NCBI RefSeq assembly: GCF_002994745.2
Contig: NC_037088.1
Location: forward strand, 3,105,001 to 3,169,000
Length of the DNA stretch: 64,000 nucleotides
Origin: Rosa chinensis
Lineage: Eukaryota; Streptophyta; Magnoliopsida; Rosales; Rosaceae
Direction of reading: 5' to 3'
Positions 35,375 to 47,699 of this stretch are shown piece after piece (within the stretch, counting starts at the first letter, position 1; every line of letters starts with the position of its first letter). The notes below the pieces were generated by a model. That model searched no databases. It was not told the origin of the DNA and worked only from the letters and a program-made list of their open reading frames with translations. The translations under genes were made by a program, and so were the position numbers.

Positions 35375-38300
35375 ATGGGAGACGAGCAAGATTTGCAAAG
35401 ACCAGTGAGCTTTTGGAAGATGCCTGTTGGTGTTTTCTTCAGGGATGCAAGGTATAGTTTTTGAGTCACTTTTCAAAGAAAATTATTACCTTTTAATTGC
35501 TTTTACCATTGACAATGAAGGTGAAAAAAGAAAAAAAGAGAAAAGAAAAAATTCAATGTATGTTACTGCATATGAACCGATTAATCGATATATGACAAAA
35601 TGCAATCGCAGGAGTGTTTTCAAATGGGATGTGCTTGGTAAGGAGATACTTCAGATTGCAGTCCCTGCTGCTCTGGCTGTAGCTGCTGATCCTGTCGCTT
35701 CCTTAATCGACACAGCATTCATTGGTCATATAGGTATGTAAGCTTTCGTTTTCTTCATTTGTTTCAGGCATGCACTAACTTTTAGGCATTCATTCCTAGG
35801 ATAAATTCTGTTTTTGACTAATGTATGATATGTCCACATCACTAATTAAGTTGTACTTGTACTAAGCCCTGACTAACTAGTCAGTGCTTCATCGAAAGAT
35901 TCAGTCATGAATTTTGATTTTCTGTTTTCAGGTCCAGTGGAACTTGCAGCAGCAGGAGTATCTATTGCCTTGTTCAATCAAGCTTCAAGGATTACTATAT
36001 TCCCACTTGTCAGTATCACCACCTCCTTTGTGGCGGAAGAAGATACTGTATCAAAAATGAAAATAAAATCAGGAAAAGGCCAGAAATTGGAAAATGGTTC
36101 AGGCATGCTTGATGACATGGAAAAAGGGATCGCTAAACCAAAACCTGAGATGAAAGAACCTGCCCTAGATGACGAAAATGGTGAAGCCACAGAAATGGGT
36201 AGGCATCTGGGAAATGTTGAAGACAAGGAAAATGGTGAGAACTCAGACAAGGGACTAGATGAAGGCAGTGAAGTAAAGAATTCCATACCGGAAAATGCTG
36301 TGGTGGAAAATGGAGAAAAAGGTGTTCCTAAAAACAGTGATCCAGAAGAAAATGGTACCTTTTCACTTCCTCACTCAAAGATTAATGAACAACATGAAAA
36401 AACCTATTATGATTAATTGTAACAATTAATATTGGTTATTTTATTGACCAGGTTCCAAGACAGGTATTGTAAACGGTCCATCTGTTGTTGTGAGCAAAAA
36501 TAAGAAGGCAAAGATGAAGAACAAAAAGCGTACTATTGCTTCCGCATCGACAGCACTCATCTTCGGTGCAATACTTGGCCTGCTGCAAGCTATATTTCTC
36601 ATGTTAGGATCCAAAGTTCTTCTTGGTGTGATGGGTGTGAAACATGTAAGTGGATACGGCTCATTGTCATCTATCACGCATTCTTTGTGTAGTTGCAAAT
36701 CTTTTGAGAGATCCATTATCAAAAATCAGTTAATCAATCAATCGTTATTGAATGTGGGAAATAATAACAAATCTTCTTATATATGGGCAGGACTCCCCCA
36801 TGCTAAAACCAGCAATGAAGTACTTGACAGTAAGGTCGATCGGTGCACCTGCTGTTCTTCTTACATTGGCCATGCAAGGAATCTTCCGAGGGTTTAAGGA
36901 TACTAAAACTCCTTTATATGTCATTGGTAGGCCTAAGAATCTCTTCTGATATCTTCGTCCTCCTTCTTACCCTTCAATATCCTTAAACACAAGAAACAAG
37001 GGATAGCCATATATAAGTTAAGTCTTTATGTCTAGAAATGGACAACTCTTCTTGGTTTTTTAGTAGATAATCTCTAAGTGATATATTGACGTCATTATAG
37101 GACAAACATCAGACAATGCTGGTTGAGAAAACCATATTCATGAAACTGAAAGTAATCTGATATAGGCATACGTACAATTTCAAAAATAATTTACCTTTTT
37201 TGTAGTATTTGGTACTAATCGAAAAAGAGAGGGGGTTGTCTAGAATACTTGGATGTTTATCATACACTCGTTTACATCTAATTGAACCAAAATTACAATT
37301 TAGTTGAACCAAATTTACAACATTAACAACAAAGTTATCACATTTGTTTTACACATTTACATATAATTGAACCAAGTTACTACATCGACAACAATTTGTT
37401 CATAAACTTGTAAAAATATCGTAGGTGGAGTAATTACCTATAATAGAACTAAAATTACCCAAAAAATAACTCTATTTACCACAATGACAACAAAATTGTT
37501 GTCACATCTGTAAATGAGTGTATCACATACATACAGGTACCGTAGAATTTCCCAAAAGGGGAGTATGTCAGTGTATTGGTTTCATGTGATGAAAACTTAC
37601 AATAAAGATGTCAACGAATCAACAGAAAACATTCACAGTTCCATTTAAACACCGGAAAAATGAAGAAGCGTATGCATATTAACTAGTTGTTGAACAGTTT
37701 ATGTTTCTTTGTCAAACTGATGTTTGCATAAATTTTTTCCCACTCTAGTTTATTTGTTTCATTCTGTAGTTGCGGGATATGCAATTAACATTGCCTTGGA
37801 TCCACTTCTCATCTTCGTATGCGGTTTCGGCATCAGAGGTGCAGCTATTGCACACGTTCTTTCTCAGTAAGTAGTGCGCCTTTGTCTTGGTATTCCTTTC
37901 AGAGCTTCCATTGAGTGTATATCATCTTTGTTAACACGAACAATATTTGGTATCCTATAAGGTACTTGATGGCAGTGGTCCTCTTCTTAATCTTAATGAG
38001 AAAAGTTAATCTCATGCCACCAAGTATTAAAGACTTGCAGTTCGGAAAGTTTCTTAAGAATGGTAATTAGCTTTTTCATTCAATTTAGTTGCTCTCTTTG
38101 AAAAGTTCTCATCATCTGAGGTAGATTCATTTGAAGTAGTTATTCTTGGAAACAGGTTCTCTATTGTTGGCTAGGGTGGTTGCTGTGACATTCTGTGTCA
38201 CCTTAGCTGCATCTTTGGCAGCACGGCTGGGTCCAACTCCCATGGCTGCATTCCAGACATGCTTACAAGTCTGGTTGACATCATCCCTTCTTGCTGATGG

Positions 38301-39372
38301 GCTAGCTGTTGCAGGACAGGTAATATCAACTTTAATTTACTCATTTTATAGTTACAAAATCAGAAAATTTAGTGTTAATTGTTTTCGGTATATGAGCTTC
38401 TTAATTTTACATCCTATATGTTATTGTCGCCTGCTCTATAGGCTATTCTAGCATGTGCATTTGCAGAGAAAGACTACAAAAAGGCTACAGCTACCGCAAC
38501 TCGAGTATTACAGGTACTCGAGTTTAACCATTCATGGATACATAGATTTTCAATTTCCTTTGAGAATTTTCACAGGTTGGAATTTCCTTCGAGTTCATAT
38601 TCCTTTTTTGTCCAGATGGGATTTATCCTTGGTGTGGGACTCGCTCTTGTTGTTGGAGTTGGTTTGTACTTTGGAGCTGGAATCTTCTCAAGAGATGTCA
38701 ATGTTTTGCACCTTATAAAAATTGGCCTCCCTGTATGCCTACTTAGTCCATCGAAAAGCTCATAACCTATTATCATTGTTTTTATAATGAACAAAAATTC
38801 AACTAATTTGTTTTCACCACATCTCCCAGTTTGTTGCAGCAACACAACCAATCAATTCCCTCTCTTTTGTGTTTGATGGTGTCAACTTTGGAGCATCTGA
38901 CTTTGCATACTCTGCATATTCCTTGGTAATAAAGTCTTGCACTTATTTGTTTCTAGATTTGTGATTAACTGTTATTAATTGCCTAAACTAATTAATTGGT
39001 TATTACTTTCAGGTTCTGGTGGCCATAGCAAGCATTGTTTCATTGTTCCTTCTCTCTAAATCCGATGGTTTTGTTGGAATTTGGATTGCTTTGACCATCT
39101 ATATGGGGTTGCGTGCATTCGCTGGCGTATGGAGGTAATTATGCAACTAAAAATGGTAAAGGCTTCATATTGTATAACCAGTTAACCATATATGGTATTT
39201 CATACAAGTCACTTGAAAGTAATTCAAAAATGTAGTCCACCAAGCATTACTTTTTTACATTTATATTCTAATGAATCAGTTGAACTGAGGTTGCCAATAA
39301 ATTTGCAGGATGGGAACTGGAACCGGACCTTGGCGCTTTCTCAAGGGTCGTTCATCACCACAGCCTTCATAA
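35375..39372 (+). CDS. DTX42-like: MATE efflux transporter, FRD3/DTX42 (citrate) type, 13 coding exons
   Basis: Exons: 35375-35451, 35612-35733, 35932-36354, 36452-36645, 36791-36926, 37770-37866, 37962-38062, 38156-38319, 38442-38513, 38616-38732, 38830-38925, 39013-39134, 39309-39372. All introns are GT-AG and all phases join, giving 594 residues and a TAA stop. It is a multi-pass membrane antiporter. Motifs are DPVASLIDTAFIGHIG (residues about 51-66), TTSFVAEED (96-104), MLKPAMKYLTVRS, LAMQGIFRGFKDTKTPLYV, IALDPLLIFVCGFG and GLAVAGQAILACAF. These match the plant subfamily that exports citrate for iron loading into xylem or for aluminium tolerance. The substrate is inferred from family. The cytosolic loop between the second and third helices (about 101-235) is long and highly charged, with five N-G repeats (LENG, DENG, KENG, VENG, EENG). 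That is about twice the loop I recall for Arabidopsis FRD3. The start is the first in-frame ATG, and the N terminus MGDEQDLQRPVSFWKMPV is typical. Confidence 0.93.
37232..37556. mobile_element. Possible MITE in MATE intron 5
   Basis: Intron 5 (843 bp) is the longest of this gene. Around 37232-37280 and 37500-37556 it has inverted sequences ('atcatacactcgtttaca' versus 'tgtaaatgagtgtatcac' and flanks). Target duplication was not resolved. The middle is rich in 'gaaccaaa' and 'acaacaa' blocks. Confidence 0.4.
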
Positions 39373-39611
39373 GTCTAGTAAAATAGGAATACTTAAAAGA
39401 CTCTGTATGGCCATGATTGTTTCCTTTGCTTTATCATAATCTTCCGGTTAGCGGTATGTATCATAATTTTCCATCTGCAATATTCCCCATTTTGTATCAT
39501 AAGTCTAAATGTTTTGTTGTTGTACTATAATTTCACACCACCATTGTATTTGATAACTCTTCTAGAGGATATGTTACGTGGAGATGGTTTGAAACATGAA
39601 ATTGAAGGGGA

Positions 39612-39662
<51 letters not shown>

Positions 39663-41268
39663 CCTACTGTTTTTTAAGAGTAATGCAAGGAGAATCGCCT
39701 TTTTGGGTACCACCTGCATCCCACCGTACGTGGCAACTGATGTAGCAAAATAACCAACGTATCACAGAATTTCATTAAATGACGTGGTTGTGCCACATCA
39801 GCTGCCACGTAAAATGAGATGCATGTGGTACCTTCACCTAACATTAATCGTTTTATAGTCATTTGTTTTGCCTCACCCTTATGGTGATTCTTCACTGTTA
39901 TAATGATTTCTCACCTTTGTGGTGATTTTCTTGAGTTAAGCTCATATTTATGCCTTGTTTTCCCTCTTTCTTTCTCTATTTCAACCTTAATTCGTGTCAA
40001 TTTTGTTAACCCAAAAATCAAAATTTTCATATCTTCTCTCCCAATTTGCTTCCTCTAGAACGCTCGTCTTAGATACATTCTCTTGTTTGTTTCTTCAACA
40101 CCAACCATACCTGAAATTTGTAGAGGCTAATTCTCAACGTGTTTCATCGCATATCAATATGAAGGTGTATAGATCTTTCACTCGGATGCATACACCACCT
40201 CCTTCCATGTTCTAGTTTGTGTTGTTTCTTGTTTTTGAGTGTTTCTTTAGCCCATTGTTGTTCTTTGAGTGGTGGCAATTTAGTAGTGGTAGAGCTGATA
40301 AGCTTTTGGGTAGAGATCGAAGGTGGATCTTTGGTGTTGGTGATGAAAAATTCCTTTTAGGAATTTGACCTAACAATTAATGCGGACTGGAGCGGGAGTT
40401 GAACCGGGATGATCAAGAAATTTCCATTCGTCGTTGACCCAATGGCGACAAAGCGAAAGCTTCTCTCCATTGCTGACTTTGGTGTTGATGAAGCAGAGGC
40501 TTCCCTTCGCTAATGGTAACGAAGCGAAGGCTTCCCTTGGCTTCGTACTTGGTTGATGACGAAGAGGAGGCCTCTCTCCGTTGATGATAACGAAGCGAAG
40601 GGAAGCCTTTGTACTTGGATGATGACGAAACAGAGGCTTCTCTTAGTCACTGGTTCGAGGAGGGGGGGGGGGAGGTACCTGTAAAATACCCTCCGATGTC
40701 TAAGTTAGTATATTTTTGAGTTCAGTGTAGTAGACTTCATTAGAATTTAATGTCATACGTGGTTGTTTTGCCCTTTATTTATAGGTGCATTACTAAGTAA
40801 ACTTGCATGGCAAGTCATCATTAATACCTTATTTGTTCCTGTAATTATCACCACTTTTGGCTACAATAATTGTCATTACTATTGTAATGATTGTCACACT
40901 TACTGCTGCCATCATTTTCACATTTATATAATTGTCTTAATTGTAAGACTAAAATATTTGACCTCTCCCACATTTGGTTGGGTTATGATATTAGAAACGA
41001 ACTCGAAATCTCCAGCATTGCTCAACTTACCATGCCATTCAGAAGGAAATGATTGAGATACCAATTTTATACAAAATTTAGATACCAAATGATGTGGTAG
41101 TATGCCTCGTCATCTGTTTATTTGAAAATTTTGATGACATGGAAATTTTGAATTAAAATATTTTATTAGAAAAAAAATTGATAATTGACCAAAAAAATAG
41201 TTAAATGAATAAACCCAAAAAAAAAAATAAAGGGAAAAGAGAGAAGAGAGATTCAAGAGAATTGTTAA
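39373..41268. other. Intergenic; (CT)n, foldback and weak tandem motifs
   Basis: A (CT)n tract lies at 39618-39659 and an inverted repeat at 39705-39834. At 40430-40660 a loosely repeated motif 'gatgacgaa...gaggcttctct' recurs about four times, ending in a G10 tract near 40663. No gene seen. The sequence just left of 41269 (CT-rich on the minus strand) is probably the distal part of the Copia 3 LTR. Confidence 0.5.
39705..39834. repeat. 130-bp foldback (inverted repeat)
   Basis: The left arm 'gggtaccacctgcatcccac...tacgtggcaactgatgt' mirrors the right arm 'acatcagctgccacgta...gatgcatgtggtacc', about 48 bp per arm with mismatches and a loop near 39755-39785. Confidence 0.8.
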
Positions 41269-41740
41269 CACTACACCAAAAACATTATCAGACAACGGCA
41301 GAAAACCGTTGTGGGATTTGGAGACCCACAGTTGTAGACCGAGCTGTTGTCTGATGAAAATTCAGACAACGGTGGAACACAGTTGTCTGAGAAACAAATA
41401 GACAACGGGTATGTGTTAAATATGTTGTCTAATAGCTCGGCAGATGGCTCGGCAGATGCCAGGCGCAGGTGCGGCGCTGCCTTCAGACAATAGTGCTTGT
41501 TTTCAAGCTGTTGTATGTTAAGCTTGTCAGACAACAGACTTTTATTTTGTGTATTGTCTGATTAACATTGAGACAACAGAGTTCAATTACTTCCGTTGTG
41601 TGAGTGTAGATTAGAAGACAGTGATTTGTTAAAAATCGATGTCTGATATGAATGATTGCAGTGTGATTTGTCTCTATATTTGGCCATTCAGACAACGGGC
41701 AGTTATCATTATATCTATTCTGTTGTCTGATTATTTGAAC
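41269..41740. repeat. Left subterminal repeat region of the CACTA element
   Basis: Repeated 'cagacaacgg' and 'gttgtctgat' motifs alternate in orientation at about 41290, 41346, 41364, 41384, 41400, 41424, 41483, 41528, 41553, 41570, 41690 and 41722. In known CACTA elements such motifs bind the transposition proteins. Confidence 0.8.
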
Positions 41741-41904
41741 ATATCTCATTCCTGAATTAGATTGTGCATTTGATCCATTTACATACTAAATATAAACATT
41801 GCACACTATCAAATATAAACATTGCAAACCACCAATCATTGACCCCAACATTTTAAACAAGAAAAACATTTAGTGCATGCCCATCTACTTGGGACATCAA
41901 AAAG

Positions 41905-42030
41905 CTGATACATATGTAACCACACAATGCAGCTGATACATATGTCCAACTATGCAGCTGATACAAATGCAGCTGATACATATGTCCCCCTTTTCAATAT
42001 GTAACCAACTATGCAGTTGATACATATGCC
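41905..42030 (-). repeat. Short tandem array 'acatatgtatcagctgcat'
   Basis: On the minus strand, four or five partly duplicated units of 'catatgtatcagctgcatag' follow the captured dynamin exon. One unit also contains 'attgaaaaggggg', which is the end of that exon. The array therefore arose after capture. Confidence 0.65.
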
Positions 42031-42203
42031 CCCCCCTTTTCAATATCCTGAGGAAACTTGCGGAAAAATTCAACGGTGACGTAACCACACTCCATATCAA
42101 CTAGCTGCATAGTTGCTTCCTTGCTCTCTTCTTTCATCCTATCCAGCGATTCAAATCTTGCATTCCCAACTTCCACTCTTAAAGTGGGATACTGCTTTAA
42201 TTC
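42031..42203 (-). pseudogene. Captured exon of a dynamin-related protein 1 gene (DRP1A type)
   Basis: After an acceptor (TGTGTAG ending at 42204) the minus strand encodes about 57 uninterrupted residues: [20 protein letters not shown], then [19 protein letters not shown], then [17 protein letters not shown]. This matches my memory of the stalk/middle segment of plant dynamin-related GTPases of class DRP1 (phragmoplastin), which act in cell-plate and endocytic membrane scission. The genuine gene would continue N-P-T-H after E-K-G-G. Here the sequence becomes a C tract and a tandem array instead. There is no GTPase domain nearby, so it is a single captured exon. Confidence 0.75.
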
Positions 42204-42442
42204 CTACACACCACAGGGAAAACATCCCATTAAAAATAATAGATTAAACAAATTTAGGATATAATGAATAACTAATAGCTATCCTCTTAGGTAAATTCAG
42301 TATATTACTCTGCATTTTTAATTCTATACACTACATTTCGATGACTTCGTCAACATGTTATGCACTCAGAATCTCATAATTCATGAACCACTGATTAATC
42401 TAAACCAGAGTAGAATTAGAAAAGTTAGGTAGATCTAATTAC

Positions 42443-42521
42443 CAGATTCAGTGTGTAAGAAATTCCTGTACGATTTCAAAAAGACCAGCAATTTAGGATC
42501 AGCTGCAGTTGCATCCCACAC
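42443..42521 (-). pseudogene. Captured exon of splicing factor SF3B subunit 2
   Basis: It is bounded on the minus strand by an acceptor (TTTCCAG ending at 42522) and a donor (GTAATT from 42442). It encodes VWDATAADPKLLVFLKSYRN, matching the conserved stretch of SF3B2 (SF3b145, a U2 snRNP protein) just before its V-P-V-P-R-H-W motif. After S-Y-R-N the frame departs into FLHTES, so the exon end is chimeric or altered. It lies in the same orientation and only 240 bp from the dynamin exon. Confidence 0.65.
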
Positions 42522-42776
42522 CTGGAAACATATTAACAGTTAAATAATCTTTATATCAAAGCTGTACAAATGAAAAAAAAAACAACAACAGAGAGAAACA
42601 TACATGAGCTATTTATCTTGCATATAGTCTAAGTATTTACCAGGTCCCAATTATGCCTATATCCCCCAATCTACATATAGTTCAAGATTGTATTGAAACC
42701 ATTTGAATTAGTTACACTACTACGTACTACCGTTTCATACCTAAACCCAAACCAAAAAAATCAAACAGAAGTAAAA

Positions 42777-42970
42777 ACCTTAAACTTTCTTTCTTGAGCA
42801 AATGATAAAATTGAATTCAAGTATCTAAATTTAATCATGCCCAGATCAAGAATCTCAGGGAACTTGCATCAAACTGGAGCCAAACCCATCTTCTTGTGCA
42901 CGCTATAACATACACTTCACCTCTCTCCCACAAGAATTAAAAAAAAAAAAAAACAGCAAGAGACTCTGAA
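42777..42970. repeat. Segment duplicated at 47447-47675 within the CACTA element
   Basis: 'caagtatctaaatttaa', 'ttgcatcaaactg', 'gccaaacccatcttcttg' and 'tctcccacaagaa' occur in both places in the same order and strand. Read on the minus strand, the 47.5-kb copy could encode PEILDLGM, so it may be a duplicated captured exon. Confidence 0.75.
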
Positions 42971-43379
42971 GCATACTAAGTTCCCAAAATAAAAAAAATA
43001 TATAAAAAAGAAGCAAGATTATAACAAGTCAAGTGGGAGTGTATGTAAGTCATGAGAGTTACTTCTTTTATACTATCAATTGCCATTCCAAGTTGAATAT
43101 CAACACCCTACATTAGAAACTAGTAAGAACTCCCGCGCTTTGCTTCGGGATATGAATTGTAACTATACAGAGGAAGTCCATACATATAGAAAAACTGATA
43201 TATTCGATACAATGTACATTGTTGAGATCAATTAGAAATGCAAAACTTAATTCAATACAGCAAATTATGAACTACGAATTCCACTAATCAATATTGAAAA
43301 GAAGCTACAGTTGAAGCAATCACACACACAGTTAACATTGCCACTTATACTGAGGCCTTCTTTGGCTCAAGTAGAACAT

Positions 43380-45230
43380 GTACAGAAATGTTTTTTGTAC
43401 ACCCCTGATTACACGCATTTCTATGTATGTAATTGTATCTAAAACACGAGAATTAAGCAAATCCCCATGTCAATTAATATATAATTATTTAATTTTTATT
43501 TATTTTGTAGGAAATAAGCGGAATTGTGGAAACGAGATAAAATGATCCAAAATTGAGCAAATTGGAGTTTCCGACAAAAGGATGAACTAGTCAATGCGAG
43601 TCAACTATGGTCAACGTTATCAAGGGAACGAAATCTAATTGCCTCCAATAGTATTTGCGGAAATGCATTGAGAAGGGAGAAGAAAGAAGAAAGAAGAAAA
43701 GAGAAGAGAAGACAAGAAAAAGGAAAAGAAAAACAAAAAAAAATAGCCTTTGCTGACGTCATGTCAGCCTTTTTTTTGTTCCTTCTTCCCCTCCCCACGT
43801 GCACTCTTCATTCTTTTCTCTTTCCTTTTTGTTTTTATTTTCTTTCCTTTTTCCTTTCCTTCCTATCACTTGTTGCACATGTGTCCCCTCCCTCTCTCTT
43901 CTTCCAACCCTACATCTGCACACCCATATATATATATTCCTCTTCCTCTCTTCTACAGTAACCGAAAACCACCCTCAACTCCATCCTTTTCTTTTCTTTC
44001 TTCACCGAAAAACCCACCTCCCACTTTCTCTCCTCCATTATTTTTAAATCTCTTATCATTTTCTCTCAAAAATTGGAAGAAGCAATTAAGGGGCTCTCAC
44101 TTCACATCATCAAGGCTTCATCACCATAAGGGATTGTGGCTTTGGTAAAGAGTGGGGGCTTAATTTCAAGTTGGGTTCATATTTGCCTATAGCAAATTTA
44201 GAGCTTAACTTGTGTTCCCTCTCTCCTCTCATTTCTCTTAATTTCTTATGTATTGGATGATGTATTTGAGTATGAGTAATGAGTAGTTCAATTTTGGGAG
44301 TTAGGCTTGTGAAGCCCTAACTCATCTTATATAAATTTTGATGCTTTACTTTTAATAAATGCAATTTCCATTGTGTATGCTTTAAATCCGAATTTATTGG
44401 TCCTTAGAAGCATGTTTCTAGGCTTTGTCAACCTCTGAAATTATGTTGTGGGCAATTGTGATGAATAGATTGAAAAATTGACAACTTATTAGTCTTGTGG
44501 CATCTAGGATTTAAGTGCGGTGACCATTAGCTAGCTTAATTGTAGCTAAGATTGCTTGGGTCTCTATTATCTTGTTCTCTATGCCTCTAATTTTGGATAT
44601 TGCGGCCTTGACCGGCGTAATGCCCAAATTAGAGAGTTGATTGTGGCCCTAACCTGCATAATCGATACACCGAAAGGATAATTGGTTTAGTAGCCTTAAC
44701 CGATACTAGATACGGGACTCAACACATATAGGAAATGCATGCATTTGTGAACTTGGTATCGATATTTGCAAGATAGTTAGTGTGAATCACCCGACACTCC
44801 CATGTTCCCATTAATTTGAAAATCCAAATTTAATTTCTTGCTTGATAATTAGTTGTTTGCTTTTATTTTAGTTTGCATTTAATTTAGTTAATTCCCAATT
44901 CAAAACTCCCAAACAAAATTCCACATTCCATTGTGCATAACTCATTTGGGCTATAAGTTAGTGGCTTTGATTAGGCTTAGTGTGAGCTAAGCCGAGCATT
45001 GCCGAGGCTTGGTGCCTTGTGAATATTATTTTACTTTATTTTTATTTTTATTTTTCATTGTATGCTTTCGAGTAATTCTAACGAGGTCCAATGCCTAATC
45101 CCCGAGGTACGATAATCAAGGTTTTAATACTTTCCTTACTTGACAACGATTCGTACGATTGCGAGAGTTTATGAACCAAGTCAACCCCTCGATCGAACAA
45201 AAGAAAACCCTAGCGTGAGAGACGTTGTTA
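43380..45230 (+). other. LTR-like insertion within the CACTA element (possible gypsy solo LTR)
   Basis: Pyrimidine-rich leader-like sequence (43760-44060) is followed by 'gaggtacgataatcaa' and 'caacgattcgtacgattgcg' near 45100-45165. I associate this style with LTRs of plant Ty3/gypsy elements of the Tat/Athila group. Start and end could not be fixed and no target duplication was identified. The open frames at 43668-44148 are low-complexity. Confidence 0.3.
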
Positions 45231-45309
45231 ACTCTTTGAATAAACTATTTCCCATCATGACAATCACTAAATCCACATTCTTAATTGATAAACAGATTTT
45301 TATTTATAC

Positions 45310-45690
45310 CTTGACTACCACTCTCATCAGATGCTTCAACATTTTCTCGGGTAAACACTGTAACAAAAAAAACAAACATTATGAATTAATTTATACTCAT
45401 ACAGTAATAATTATTTTTCTTCACGTTATACATCAATATCACTGTTTGATGAACAATAAAAGCTATACTCACTTGTTTTAAATCTTTTCGATCTAGCATA
45501 ACTACATCCAGATTTTCCTTGATCAACTTTGTTAGCAGCAGAGTCTTCCAAAAACCTTTTAAATCCTCTTTTCGAATTCCTCGCAGCCATATATATCTGC
45601 GTTTGCACACATAATCCCATTAAATTTTTACACCACCATGTTGACTCATCATAACTTACCAAGCAACTCCTTCATAAACACACCAAATTG
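45310..45690 (-). pseudogene. Unrecognised captured gene piece, three exons with intact splice sites
   Basis: On the minus strand there are exon-like blocks 45660-45690, 45473-45596 and 45310-45357. Each is preceded by polypyrimidine-AG and followed by GTAAGT, GTGAGT or GTATAA. The second and third join in frame to give MAARNSKRGFKRFLEDSAAN ... RSKRFKT then MFTRENVEASDESGSQ. The composition is ordinary protein. I do not recognise the family. It could belong to a captured host gene or to a degenerate element gene. Confidence 0.4.
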
Positions 45691-47699
45691 CTAAAATATA
45701 AGATAACAAAACCAACCTTATCAAAACATTAATGCCTAAACGTTTCAAGCTATGTCTCTAGTGTCTACCCATTTAAAAGTTTTAATTACATGACGGCTCA
45801 TTTTTGATTTGGTTAACAACAATCTTCTCAAATAAAAGCAAAAACAATTCTCAATCTCTATAATTAAAATCTTAAAACAAAAACCACTTTAAAATCATAA
45901 ACTCACAAATCAAGGAAATTCAATAAATTGCTAAACACCAAAAACATAACTTGAAACCTCTCCAATCAATCATCAACAACCCAAACCCGCAGACAAACAA
46001 AACCTCAAAACGCACAAACCCATATCAATTCAAAACCACCAATATCAACAGATCCAATCTAAAACCAAAGAAGCCAATATGAAACTCAGTCACTACAAAG
46101 AACACATGATTGATCACTTCATCTAAACTGATCAAGTGAAAGTGCAGTATGACTCTACAAATCCATTAGCAGATTCTTGTACTTTCAAATTTACCAAGGC
46201 TTTAGCAAGGAACAGGGTTTATATTTTTTTTTTATAATTAGCAGATTATAAACTCTGAGAAAAGAAGGAAATAAATCCTAATGGGCAGAGCTTGCTTTAT
46301 GATACTTTATTTGTATTGTTTCAGATATAGTTGATACACCAAAAATCAAACACCTAAGAGCTATGCATTTGTCTTCATCTCATGAGCTATGCATTCCTCA
46401 TATATCCCAAACCAGTTGCATTGCATAATTAGTGATAGTGACATACTTGAATGTGCAAATTTCCAAATATATAATGACGTAGAAGCTTTGTAAATCAAAA
46501 AGAAAAAAATGGTAGCATACTTTTACTGAGAAATGGACTGTCCTAGTTCCCTAGATTGCTAATATGATATAGTTCGATCAATTCGCAGTAAAGCTATATA
46601 TATATATATATATATTGTACTACTTTTTGCACACATACATCAAACATTTCTTACTCCACCAATCTATAATTGGTCTAAAGTTTCGACAGTGTTGGACCCT
46701 AATTGCTGTGGCTCTAGAGTACCCTTATTCCAAAGCAATCCTTTCAATTAAAGTAACTTTTGACATCACTAAATTTGTTATCATCAACAATATGACCTTA
46801 CCTTTATCATCTGCATATCTCAACTGTTATTTTGACCTTACACTCAAAATAACTGTTGAATATATGAGACTGATTTGAAGATTAAAAGCATAAGCTCGTT
46901 CTCACATTAACAAAGTGTGACAACCAAAGCATGCCCTAAGTAAATCTAATATATATATAAACTGATCATGTGATAAAAGCATTGGAATCGAATCACAATT
47001 CTATAATCCAGCCATCATATTATATACACATTTCAGAAACTACATATAATCCAAAATTTTCCATTTTGGCGAATGAAAGTTAGGAGAAACTAACTCACAG
47101 AGTCAGCTGCACAATTATGCAGTTTGATCTGAGTGTTGCAGGGTCAAAATAAGCAGAGCAGTTGTCAATGTTTAGTCACAATAGGAAACAAAACTTGTCG
47201 CTCAAAACAATCACCTGCAAATACAGAGTCAAGGTGAGCCAGTATCTAATGAAGGCTTTTCAATTATTAACCATCAGAAAAGTAGCTTCAAATCTGTTCA
47301 ATCAACTTGACTTTTGTACTCCTCTTATGAATGTAGACAAGACTTAAAAAACAGAGATACTCAAATAAATAGCAAAACAAAACTATTTTTACAAGAAGGG
47401 AAAACCACGTTAACACCAGACTGTGATCTATTTCAGTATGACCACCTTAAACTTCCTTTCTTGAACAAATGAAAGATAGGCAAATAAAGCTAAAAACAAA
47501 CCAGTAAAACCAAAATTGACTTCAAGTATCTAAATTTAAACATACCCAAATCAAGAATTTCTGGGACTTGCATCAAACTGAAGCCAAACCCATCTTCTTG
47601 GGCACACTTTAACATACAATCCAATTTTCTCCCACAAGAACTTAAAAAAAAAAATAACAGGAGACTCTAAACCAAACCCAGAAATTTCAATTTAAATTA

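Noticed and set aside
35978..36722. Minus-strand frames opposite MATE exons 3 and 4
   Set aside because: Antisense shadows of a well-supported spliced gene.
43601..44148. Overlapping Ser/Phe/Lys-rich frames
   Set aside because: Pyrimidine-rich, low-complexity leader-like sequence in all frames. No domain.
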